Source: Ignavibacteriales bacterium (lineage in GTDB: Bacteria > Bacteroidota > Ignavibacteria > Ignavibacteriales > Melioribacteraceae). From it: a stretch of 5,148 bases of DNA. The stretch is taken from positions 1 through 5,148 of the forward strand of contig JAFGID010000024.1 in NCBI GenBank assembly GCA_016929735.1. The letters are read 5' to 3'. Below, one piece after another: positions 1 to 5,148 of this stretch (its first letter is position 1; the number at the start of each line of letters is the position of its first letter). The notes under the pieces were generated by a model. The model was not told the DNA's origin and made no database searches. It saw only the letters and a list, made by a program, of their open reading frames with translations. A program made the translations under genes and the position numbers.

Positions 1-174
1 GCTAATTATTTAGAAGAACTTGCCGAATTGTTTCATAAGTTTTATACTGAGTGCCGTGTTATTGGTGTCGAGAAAGAATTGTCCGAAGCCAGGATTGCAT
101 TGTGTATCGCAACAAGAATAGTGTTTAGAAATGGTTTTAAGATTTTAGGCTTAACCGCTCCGGAAAGAATGTAA
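1..174 (+). CDS. argS: Arginyl-tRNA synthetase, C-terminal end (partial)
   Basis: This is the last 57 codons of a gene that begins outside the window, in frame 1, ending with TAA at 172-174. ArgS is the cytoplasmic class I aminoacyl-tRNA synthetase that charges tRNA-Arg. The visible part matches the end of the DALR anticodon-binding helical domain. It shows a FHKFYTECRV segment (residues 11-20 of the fragment), then the helix around EARIALCIATRIV, and finishes with GLTAPERM, the ending typical of bacterial ArgS ('lgi.aPerM'). The catalytic HIGH and KMSK regions are upstream and cannot be judged. The gene converges on comF with only 2 bp between the two stop codons. Its transcript must therefore end inside, or run into, the antisense of comF unless termination occurs within the coding sequence. 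The identification rests on recognising the motifs by eye; I am confident of it. Confidence 0.93.
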   Translation, partial: ANYLEELAELFHKFYTECRVIGVEKELSEARIALCIATRIVFRNGFKILGLTAPERM

Positions 175-176
175 AA

Positions 177-869
177 TTATTTATCTTTTACCATTGCAAA
201 AGAAACCGCATAGATATTTTTTGCATTATACTTTTTAAATTCTCTTGCACATTCCGAGATTGTTGCTCCTGTTGTTATAACATCATCAACCAATAAAATA
301 TTTTTTCCAAAAACTCTTTCGGGATGATTAATATTAAATGCATTTTTTACATTTAATTGTCTATCTGTAAAACCTAATTTTGTCTGTGTCTCGGTAAAAC
401 GCATTCTTTTTATAAGTTTATTTTCGAAAGGAATTAATAAATTTTTTGATAATTCTTTTGAAATGTATAACGATTGATTGAAACCACGATTTGCTTTTTT
501 TAGAAAATGTAGAGGAATAGGAACAATATAATCAACTTGCCATTTTTTTAGAGTTTTTCCAAGATGGCTTGCAATTAAATCACCAATATATTTTCCAAGT
601 CCAATTTTTTGATGGTATTTATATTCATGCAGTATTGCTTGAACCGGTTTTTCTACTTCAAAAAAGTATAATGAGGTAAAGTCGGAGATTATTTTATCGC
701 TACTGAATTTATGATTATATGCGTTTGCTAATTCCTTCTCATCCACTCTTAATAGATCTTCAAAGCAATCTGAGCAAAGAATATTTTCTTTGTTGTTTAA
801 TTTTGATTTACAATGAATGCAGATTCGCGGAAGGAAAAAATCGAGAAGGTTGTTTACAAATTTTTTCAT
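177..869 (-). CDS. comF: ComF family protein (phosphoribosyltransferase fold)
   Basis: The protein has 230 residues, a normal length for the family. ComF/GntX proteins have an N-terminal zinc-ribbon and a C-terminal type I phosphoribosyltransferase domain. Bacillus ComFC and Haemophilus ComF are needed for natural DNA uptake, but the biochemical reaction is not well defined. The zinc site is intact as two CxxC pairs: C17/C20 (CIHC) and C32/C35 (CSDC). Family signatures follow: VPIPLHFLKKANRGFNQS at 116-133, the R-x(2)-F-T-x-T-Q-x(2)-L stretch at 157-165, and the PRPP-binding loop ILLVDDVITTGAT at 191-203 with both acidic residues and the TTGAT turn. It is cytoplasmic, with no signal peptide or membrane segment. 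The ATG at 867-869 is followed at once by the conserved LLDFFLPRIC start region, which supports it, but no clear Shine-Dalgarno is visible. It is the third gene of the leftward cluster, 65 bp after the VWA gene. A comF gene alone does not show that the organism is competent. Confidence 0.93.
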   Translation of the reverse strand: MKKFVNNLLDFFLPRICIHCKSKLNNKENILCSDCFEDLLRVDEKELANAYNHKFSSDKIISDFTSLYFFEVEKPVQAILHEYKYHQKIGLGKYIGDLIASHLGKTLKKWQVDYIVPIPLHFLKKANRGFNQSLYISKELSKNLLIPFENKLIKRMRFTETQTKLGFTDRQLNVKNAFNINHPERVFGKNILLVDDVITTGATISECAREFKKYNAKNIYAVSFAMVKDK

Positions 870-885
870 ATTACTTACGTAATTA

Positions 886-908
886 TTTCAATACTTTGTG
901 GATTGAAA
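886..908. repeat. Weak inverted repeat in the VWA-comF spacer
   Basis: TTTCAAT (886-892) and ATTGAAA (902-908) form a perfect 7-bp dyad with a 9-nt loop, in the 65-bp gap upstream of comF. The stem is A/T-rich with one G-C pair and no strong U-tract, so it is unlikely to be an efficient terminator. Bases 887-899 also match, in inverted orientation, the 13 bases at 3916-3928 in the surE upstream region. It could be an operator or RNA processing site, or chance in AT-rich DNA. Confidence 0.3.
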
Positions 909-934
909 AGATTTATTACTTGAAATTAAATTAT

Positions 935-3067
935 TTATAGCATCCCGGATTTTTTTCTGAAGAACCATTCGATTGTTAAAAGTAGTATTATTAAAACTAG
1001 CAATAATTCAGCTGACCAGAGGTTTATCTCACTTGTCTTGATTTTTTCTTTTGTGTTGTTCTCAATCCTTTGATTTATTTCTCTGAATAAATTATCAAAA
1101 TTATTGATATTATAATATTGTCCATTTGTTGAATATGACAATGCTGAAAGGAAATTTTTATCCAATCGGGGATTTATTGTTTCAATATTAATGTCACCAA
1201 TTGTAAATCGTCCATTAATTTTCCCGATATTTTTACCATTCGAAATGGCTGACGCACTAAACTGATAATCACCATCTTTGTTCGTTTCATACGTTGATTC
1301 GTATATTCCATTCCCAATGGAACTTAAATTAATATCTGATTTCTCACCATCCTTTACAATTGTTACTTTAATATCAACATCATCTAATGGATTAAAAGAT
1401 TCATCATAAACCTCTCCAACGAATTCAATTAATTCGCCTTTCATATACAATTTTTTCTGTGTCTTAACTTTAAATCTCTCTTTTTTTGTGTCAATTGTAA
1501 GCCATCTTACACAATTATAAAGGAAATTATCAAATAGATTTAAATCCTTATTGGGGGTTTGTAATTTCCATCTCCAGATGTCTTGTCCAAGTACCGCAAT
1601 TGAGCGATTGTAACCAATTGAACGAGATATTATCAAAGGAGTATTCATCGTAACATTACGAATTTTACTTGTTGCTATAACATTGCTTTCGGGTTTGTTG
1701 CTTAATCTAGAATTTGTTTGCAATATTGGCGGCAGACTGTTCCAAGCGTTGATAGGTTCAATCGCATTGTTTAACAATAAAGTATTTTTCTTATCCTCAA
1801 TGTTTGGTTGAACTGATGAGGTGCCTGTTGTAATTTGTGATATAGTAAAAGGTAAAAATTGCTCTAATTGTTTAAGCTTATTAAAGTCGGTACCTGCTGA
1901 TAAGGAAAGAAAGAAAGGTTTCTCTCGTAGTATATGTTGTACTTTATTGAACAAGTCAGTACTTGTGGCGCTTCCTGGAAATCCAACTAGAAAAAATGCA
2001 TCAGCACTATCAATACTTGAATTAATAGATTTATTGTTTAAAAATTTATTATTTGATATTTGTACAATAGAGAGCACTTCAAGATTTTTATCTACTTTAA
2101 GTGAATTTGTAATAAATGATACATCAGCAGAAGGACTGCTCGATAAAACAACAATCTTTACTTTATCATCGAGAACACTGATAAAGAATATATTTTTATT
2201 ATTTGAATAAGTAAGTTCATTTGGTTGATTTGAAACAATGATGCTAATTTTCTTTTCACCAGGCGATTTTGGAATATACTCAAAATCGAGATTGTTTATT
2301 CCATCCCTGCTTAAAGTAATTTCTTTTTTTTCAATTTGAGCGTTATCTTCCCAGAACGAAACTTGTACTTTAGTGTCCTTATAACCATTATGTAAAATTG
2401 TCGTACTGATTTTTGTCGATTTACCAAGGAATATGTTTTCATTATAACGCACTTTTGAAATTTCAATATCCTTTCGCTTCGTGGTATCACCAATTCCAAT
2501 TGTAAAAATTGGGATATTTAATCCTTCTGCATTGTGAGTCGGATTTGAACCGTCAGTTATCGTCCCATCGCTTATAATTATTACTGAAGAGATGTTTCGT
2601 GAATCGTTTTGAAGCGAATTTATTATCTGTGCAAAATTAGTTGTGTTATCTTTAAAATTAATTAATTCTAAACTATCAGTAGCATCTTTTATTTCAGTGC
2701 CAAAAAGATTTGTACTGTTTTTCCCCTCAATCGAATTATTAATTTTTTCGATGGCATTAAAAATCGCTTCAGATTTATGAAGACTATCTTCGAAAGTAAT
2801 TGATTGAGAATTATCAACAAATAATAGATTTATTGGTTCGATTTTTTCTGTACGTGTAATATTTACGACGGGTTCAAATATTGCTGAAACAATTAATATT
2901 AAAATAATTATTCTCAGAGTAGTAAGAAATATTTTTTTTGGTTTTGAAATTTGTGGAATCGTATACTTATAAATAAAAAGAGTATAAACAACAGCAAGAA
3001 CAAGTAGACCGATTATTAGAAAATAATCAGCAGAGAAATGAATATCAATGTTACTTATATCAAACAT
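935..3067 (-). CDS. Membrane-anchored VWA domain protein with glutamine amidotransferase-like region
   Basis: This is a 710-residue protein of unknown role. Two N-terminal membrane segments (about 16-34 and 47-64) flank a basic loop (KYTIPQISKPKK). A third segment (about 686-703) is followed by the basic tail FFRKKSGML. By the positive-inside rule, the large central part should be periplasmic. A von Willebrand factor A domain spans about 79-200. Its MIDAS metal site looks complete in D85-x-S87-x-S89, with a likely Thr at 142-143 and the ISDG strand at 165-168. A beta-sandwich resembling CARDB follows (about 205-295), then a class I glutamine amidotransferase-like Rossmann region (about 302-525) ending in the DIWRWKLQ...LYNCVRWL signature seen in such proteins. 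C519 is the only cysteine, so no amidotransferase nucleophile is evident and that domain is probably non-catalytic. An Ig-like domain lies at about 535-623. Relatives occur widely in Bacteroidota-type genomes, some beside MoxR/DUF58 (Bat) genes; none are visible here. The ATG lies 25 bp after the surE stop without a clear Shine-Dalgarno. Confidence 0.85.
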   Translation of the reverse strand: MFDISNIDIHFSADYFLIIGLLVLAVVYTLFIYKYTIPQISKPKKIFLTTLRIIILILIVSAIFEPVVNITRTEKIEPINLLFVDNSQSITFEDSLHKSEAIFNAIEKINNSIEGKNSTNLFGTEIKDATDSLELINFKDNTTNFAQIINSLQNDSRNISSVIIISDGTITDGSNPTHNAEGLNIPIFTIGIGDTTKRKDIEISKVRYNENIFLGKSTKISTTILHNGYKDTKVQVSFWEDNAQIEKKEITLSRDGINNLDFEYIPKSPGEKKISIIVSNQPNELTYSNNKNIFFISVLDDKVKIVVLSSSPSADVSFITNSLKVDKNLEVLSIVQISNNKFLNNKSINSSIDSADAFFLVGFPGSATSTDLFNKVQHILREKPFFLSLSAGTDFNKLKQLEQFLPFTISQITTGTSSVQPNIEDKKNTLLLNNAIEPINAWNSLPPILQTNSRLSNKPESNVIATSKIRNVTMNTPLIISRSIGYNRSIAVLGQDIWRWKLQTPNKDLNLFDNFLYNCVRWLTIDTKKERFKVKTQKKLYMKGELIEFVGEVYDESFNPLDDVDIKVTIVKDGEKSDINLSSIGNGIYESTYETNKDGDYQFSASAISNGKNIGKINGRFTIGDINIETINPRLDKNFLSALSYSTNGQYYNINNFDNLFREINQRIENNTKEKIKTSEINLWSAELLLVLIILLLTIEWFFRKKSGML

Positions 3068-3092
3068 TAATGAAGGTACAAATTTTTGTGAA

Positions 3093-3857
3093 TTAAAAAT
3101 GTTTTTCGATATTCCAAGATTTGATTATATCAAGAGTTTTATAATCAGTTAAATCGAAATGAATAGGTGTAATAGAAACATAACTGTTTTTAATCGCAAA
3201 TTGGTCAATGTCAAGTTTGTCGTCAACTTCCATTAAATTACCTGTTAACCAAAAATAATTTTTTCCATAAGGGTCTATTCTTTCTTCATAAGTATCATCC
3301 CATTTTGATTTTCCCTGTCGTGTAATAACTATACCTTTAATTTGTTCTTCAGGTAAATCGGGTACATTAACATTTAAAACAGTATCTTGGGGTAATCCAT
3401 TCTCATATACTTTTTTTGCAAGCATCTGAGCAACTTTTCCCGCGTAGTCATAATTTACGGCTGAGTGGTTTGTAACAGAAATTGAAATAGCAGGTACATC
3501 CATTATCGCGGCTTCACGTGCTGCTGATACAGTGCCTGAGTAGATAATATTTATAGCGGTATTAGAACCATTATTGATACCAGATATGACTAAGTCCGGT
3601 TTTGATTTCAAAATTTTTGTGATTCCTATTTTTATACAATCAGCTGGAGTGCCGTCTATAGCATAACCAAATTTTTCACCATCTCGGAAGTACTCATTTA
3701 TTCGTAGAGGGATTTTCATTGTAATAGCATGTCCTATCGCACTTTGTTCGCTTATCGGTGCCACTACAATTACATCACCGATTTCTTTCATGTATTTCGC
3801 AAGATATTGAATACCCTTCGAACTGATTCCATCATCATTGCTAATAAGAATTTTCAA
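3093..3857 (-). CDS. surE: 5'/3'-nucleotidase SurE (TTG start)
   Basis: SurE is a metal-dependent cytoplasmic phosphatase that removes phosphate from nucleoside 5'- and 3'-monophosphates and, in some species, short polyphosphates. It is linked to stationary-phase survival and stress. The start chosen is TTG at 3857-3855, giving 254 residues, the usual family size, and placing the canonical N-terminus MKILISNDDG exactly at residue 1. The catalytic and metal ligands then fall at the expected positions: D8 and D9 in SNDDG, S39 in EQSAIGHAIT, and N95 in SGINNGSN. GTPADC (69-74) and SGTVSAAREA (107-116) are further family motifs. A GGAGA ribosome binding site lies 5 nt upstream of the TTG. An in-frame ATG at 3953 would add 32 residues (starting MRLIFITDIQ) with no counterpart in the family, and it lies upstream of a promoter-like box, so I reject it. 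This is the first gene of the leftward cluster, 25 bp before the VWA gene. Confidence 0.96.
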   Translation of the reverse strand: MKILISNDDGISSKGIQYLAKYMKEIGDVIVVAPISEQSAIGHAITMKIPLRINEYFRDGEKFGYAIDGTPADCIKIGITKILKSKPDLVISGINNGSNTAINIIYSGTVSAAREAAIMDVPAISISVTNHSAVNYDYAGKVAQMLAKKVYENGLPQDTVLNVNVPDLPEEQIKGIVITRQGKSKWDDTYEERIDPYGKNYFWLTGNLMEVDDKLDIDQFAIKNSYVSITPIHFDLTDYKTLDIIKSWNIEKHF

Positions 3858-3862
3858 AATTA

Positions 3863-3867
3863 TCTCC
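3863..3867 (-). promoter_or_regulatory. Shine-Dalgarno site deciding the surE TTG start
   Basis: On the minus strand GGAGA (3867-3863) is followed by 5 nt and then TTG AAA ATT. This is the strongest ribosome binding site visible in the window and fixes the non-AUG start of surE at 3857 rather than the ATG at 3953. Confidence 0.82.
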
Positions 3868-3881
3868 GATAAATTAGTGTG

Positions 3882-3889
3882 CAAATATA
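3882..3889 (-). promoter_or_regulatory. Putative surE promoter, TAnnTTTG -7 box
   Basis: The minus strand reads TATATTTG (3889-3882), a full match to the TAnnTTTG -7 element recognised by the primary sigma factor of Bacteroidota. Transcription starting a few bases downstream would give a leader of about 20 nt carrying the GGAGA site. The usual -33 TTTG element is not at its normal distance: the nearest TTTG on this strand (3920-3917) leaves a 27-nt gap. If real, this promoter would drive surE, the VWA gene and comF. Confidence 0.5.
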
Positions 3890-3905
3890 ACAAATAACTA
3901 AATAT

Positions 3906-3928
3906 TTTAATACTTACAAAGTATTGAA
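3906..3928. repeat. Inverted repeat in the divergent intergenic region
   Basis: AATACTT (3909-3915), ACA, AAGTATT (3919-3925) is a perfect 7-bp dyad with a 3-nt centre. It extends to 10 bp per arm (3906-3915 / 3919-3928) with one T-G mismatch. It sits upstream of the surE -7 box and about 45 bp upstream of the opposite-facing -7 box, where an operator or regulator site would be plausible. Its right side, ACAAAGTATTGAA (3916-3928), recurs in inverted orientation at 887-899 upstream of comF. In DNA this rich in A and T, chance remains a serious alternative. Confidence 0.35.
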
Positions 3929-3972
3929 TATCAGTGATAAAAATTAGTCTCAATTATTTTTAATAAATTAAC

Positions 3973-3980
3973 TAAATTTG
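3973..3980 (+). promoter_or_regulatory. Putative rightward promoter, TAnnTTTG -7 box
   Basis: TAAATTTG at 3973-3980 matches the Bacteroidota -7 consensus in full. It lies 30 nt before the GTG start at 4011, leaving room for a leader of about 25 nt that includes the AGGTGA site. No TTG/TTTG -33 element is seen 19-21 nt upstream. The TTG at 3978-3980, which opens the longest reading frame for the next gene, is part of this box, arguing that it is not the true start. It could also serve xseA, which follows closely. Confidence 0.5.
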
Positions 3981-4000
3981 TACACAGAAAAAATATTTAT

Positions 4001-4006
4001 AGGTGA
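4001..4006 (+). promoter_or_regulatory. Shine-Dalgarno site deciding the GTG start at 4011
   Basis: AGGTGA at 4001-4006 is followed by AGTT and then GTG AAA AAG. The spacing is short but acceptable, and the protein beginning here opens directly with a typical signal peptide (MKKYFYALLCILFLIG). Confidence 0.65.
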
Positions 4007-4010
4007 AGTT

Positions 4011-4847
4011 GTGAAAAAGTATTTTTATGCTTTATTATGTATTTTATTTTTAATAGGTTTAAAAATTAATGGGCAAGATCTAAACGAACCAATTGAAGTT
4101 TATATAATTGATTCTTATGTAACAACAGAGGAACCTTATAAATTCATTTTGTCTTTTTTTACAAATGATAGCTGTGCTTCAACCGCCTATCTCGATGAGA
4201 AATATCTTATTGCTATTTCGGAAGAGTTAACTGATTTTCATAAAATAGAAATTGAGCTTAATAATTATCAATTTGATTCTACTTATATAACTTATTACAT
4301 CTTCACAAGCGACAGATATGGACAAAAATATCAAAGCGATAAATATGATGTTGTAATACCGCATAAAATTGTTATCGATGTTAAAGCATCGCAAAGTTTT
4401 TTTGAGGTATGCTGTTTTGGTGGAACATTTTTCGGAATGCCTTCACCCGGCGTGTTATTATATAACGGAGATAAATATTTTAATTTATCGAAGGAATTAC
4501 CAATCGCTTCAATTTATTCTTCGGGATTTAATTACCCAGCGGGTTATTTTGGAGTAGGATATACTTATAATTTTAATTCGCCGATAAAACATATTTTACG
4601 AGTTGGTTATAAGCATATTTTTCAAATTCCTGTTTTTGAGTACATATCAGTTGGCATAAATTATTTTTCAAATTTTAAGGGAATAAATGGCTATTCACCA
4701 GAATTTTCTGTCGGACTCTTTAAAGTATATGGTGTATTTACTTTTAATATTAAGTATAGATTTAATCATAAACCTTTTGCTGGGAACGAAAAGTTTCATG
4801 AATTGTTAATTGATCTCTATTCAAACTTTTTCTCAATAAATTTATAA
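4011..4847 (+). CDS. Secreted protein of unknown function, possible outer-membrane beta-barrel
   Basis: I do not recognise a named family. With the GTG start at 4011 the product has 278 residues. It begins with a Sec signal peptide: KK at 2-3, a hydrophobic core at about 4-17, and probable cleavage near NGQ (20-22), an ending common in Bacteroidota-type exported proteins. C10 lies within the hydrophobic core with no convincing lipobox, so a lipoprotein is unlikely. Residues about 26-118 alternate polar and hydrophobic residues and look like an Ig or fibronectin-III-like beta-sandwich. After a Gly/Pro-rich linker (about 136-149), residues about 178-250 contain several short strands rich in Tyr, Phe and Gly, such as GYFGVGYTYNF and HILRVGYKHIF. 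This resembles part of a small outer-membrane barrel, but about 100 residues is short for a complete barrel. A frame opening at TTG 3978 would put MYTEKIFIGEV ahead of the signal peptide and overlap the -7 box. The xseA start follows 22 bp later, suggesting co-transcription. Confidence 0.72.
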   Translation: MKKYFYALLCILFLIGLKINGQDLNEPIEVYIIDSYVTTEEPYKFILSFFTNDSCASTAYLDEKYLIAISEELTDFHKIEIELNNYQFDSTYITYYIFTSDRYGQKYQSDKYDVVIPHKIVIDVKASQSFFEVCCFGGTFFGMPSPGVLLYNGDKYFNLSKELPIASIYSSGFNYPAGYFGVGYTYNFNSPIKHILRVGYKHIFQIPVFEYISVGINYFSNFKGINGYSPEFSVGLFKVYGVFTFNIKYRFNHKPFAGNEKFHELLIDLYSNFFSINL

Positions 4848-4869
4848 TTGTTTTTTTTATAAAGATACT

Positions 4870-5148
4870 ATGAATAAAAAAGTCCTAAGCGTAAGTGAAA
4901 TATCAAATTTAATCAAAGCAGTTGTTGAAGAAAATTTCTCAAATGTGATAGTTGAAGGGGAGATATCCAATTTTAAATCGCATGTTTCGGGACATTGGTA
5001 TTTCACACTTAAAGATAGCAAAGCACAAATCAATTGTGCAATGTGGAAGGGATACAACAATTATGTCTTCTTCACTCCGCAAGATGGAATGAAAGTAATT
5101 GTTACAGGAAAGGTAACTGTCTATACTCCAAGAGGTAACTATCAAATA
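4870..5148 (+). CDS. xseA: Exodeoxyribonuclease VII large subunit, N-terminal part (partial)
   Basis: The first 93 codons are present and the gene runs off the right edge. XseA is the catalytic subunit of exonuclease VII, which with several XseB subunits degrades single-stranded DNA in both directions to oligonucleotides. It acts in the cytoplasm in repair and turnover. The fragment covers the N-terminal OB-fold DNA-binding domain. Clear family landmarks are VSEISNLIKAVVEENF (8-23), VEGEISNFKSHVSGHWYFTL (28-47), INCAMW (54-59), the PQDGMKVIVTGKVTVY stretch, and TPRGNYQI at the window end. The ATG at 4870 places the conserved LSVSEI start a few residues in, as expected. The 22-bp leader contains a run of eight T (4851-4858) and no convincing Shine-Dalgarno. 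Its catalytic domain and any xseB partner lie outside the window. Confidence 0.95.
   Translation, partial: MNKKVLSVSEISNLIKAVVEENFSNVIVEGEISNFKSHVSGHWYFTLKDSKAQINCAMWKGYNNYVFFTPQDGMKVIVTGKVTVYTPRGNYQI

Noticed and set aside
132..156. Partial dyad (GGTTTTAAG ... CTTAACC) near the end of argS as a terminator
   Set aside because: The arms pair only with bulged bases, the sequence is coding for conserved ArgS residues, and no T-run follows at the right distance.
719..940. Open frame of 73 codons on the plus strand, covering the comF start and the spacer
   Set aside because: It overlaps the antisense of the comF zinc-ribbon region and has no Shine-Dalgarno or coding-like composition; the comF evidence is far stronger.
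1821..2210. Open frame of 129 codons on the plus strand
   Set aside because: It lies wholly antisense within the well-supported VWA gene, has no ribosome binding site, and its translation shows no recognisable domain. Long antisense frames are common opposite AT-rich genes.
2931..2940. Run of eight T in the VWA gene as a possible frameshift or phase-variation tract
   Set aside because: The frame is continuous through it and encodes the expected basic loop before the second membrane segment; such runs are ordinary at this base composition.
4369..4557. Open frame of 62 codons on the plus strand inside the secreted-protein gene
   Set aside because: It is an alternate frame within a longer frame with signal peptide and ribosome binding site; it has no start signals of its own.
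4851..4858. Run of eight T after the secreted-protein gene as an intrinsic terminator
   Set aside because: No GC-rich hairpin precedes it; the 22-bp spacing to xseA suggests read-through instead.
4857..5145. Minus-strand open frames opposite xseA
   Set aside because: The plus-strand xseA OB-fold motifs are unambiguous; these frames are its antisense shadows.
1..5148. CRISPR arrays, tRNAs, insertion sequences, toxin-antitoxin or phage genes
   Set aside because: I saw no regularly spaced repeats, tRNA-like cloverleaf, terminal inverted repeats with a transposase, or small paired genes on either strand. The window is almost entirely filled by the listed genes.

Overview
The window is a compact, AT-rich stretch (roughly 30% GC by eye) of what looks like a bacterial chromosome. 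It carries four recognisable conserved genes (argS, comF, surE, xseA), one large membrane-anchored VWA-domain protein and one unassigned secreted protein. Three things suggest the Bacteroidota/Chlorobiota/Ignavibacteriota group, perhaps an Ignavibacteria-like member. These are the A/T-biased codon use, two TAnnTTTG-type -7 boxes in the only divergent intergenic region, and the VWA/glutamine-amidotransferase-like protein architecture. Purine-rich ribosome binding sites appear before surE and the secreted protein, which fits Ignavibacteria-like genomes better than typical Bacteroidia. The lineage call is an inference; no rRNA or other decisive marker is present.

Layout. Positions 1-174 (+) hold the last 57 codons of arginyl-tRNA synthetase. 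Its stop lies 2 bp from the stop of the convergent comF gene. A leftward cluster then runs on the minus strand in the order surE (3857-3093), VWA membrane protein (3067-935), comF (869-177). The spacers are 25 and 65 bp, so the three are probably co-transcribed. A 153-bp divergent region (3858-4010) separates this cluster from a rightward pair: a secreted, possibly outer-membrane protein (4011-4847), then 22 bp later the start of xseA (4870 to the window edge).

Starts. Two genes have longer open frames than their likely true coding regions. surE most likely starts at a TTG at 3857 and the secreted protein at a GTG at 4011. Each is preceded by a purine-rich ribosome binding site and, a little further upstream, by a TAnnTTTG box. 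The longer alternatives would begin upstream of, or inside, those boxes.

Function. ArgS charges tRNA-Arg, SurE dephosphorylates nucleoside monophosphates, ComF is a phosphoribosyltransferase-fold protein linked to DNA uptake, and XseA is the large subunit of exodeoxyribonuclease VII. There is no obvious single pathway, although comF, surE and xseA all touch nucleotide or DNA metabolism. I see no mobile element, CRISPR array, tRNA or defence system. The least explained items are the VWA protein, the secreted protein, and a 13-base sequence shared in inverted orientation by the two main intergenic spacers. No intergenic stretch exceeds 300 bases.
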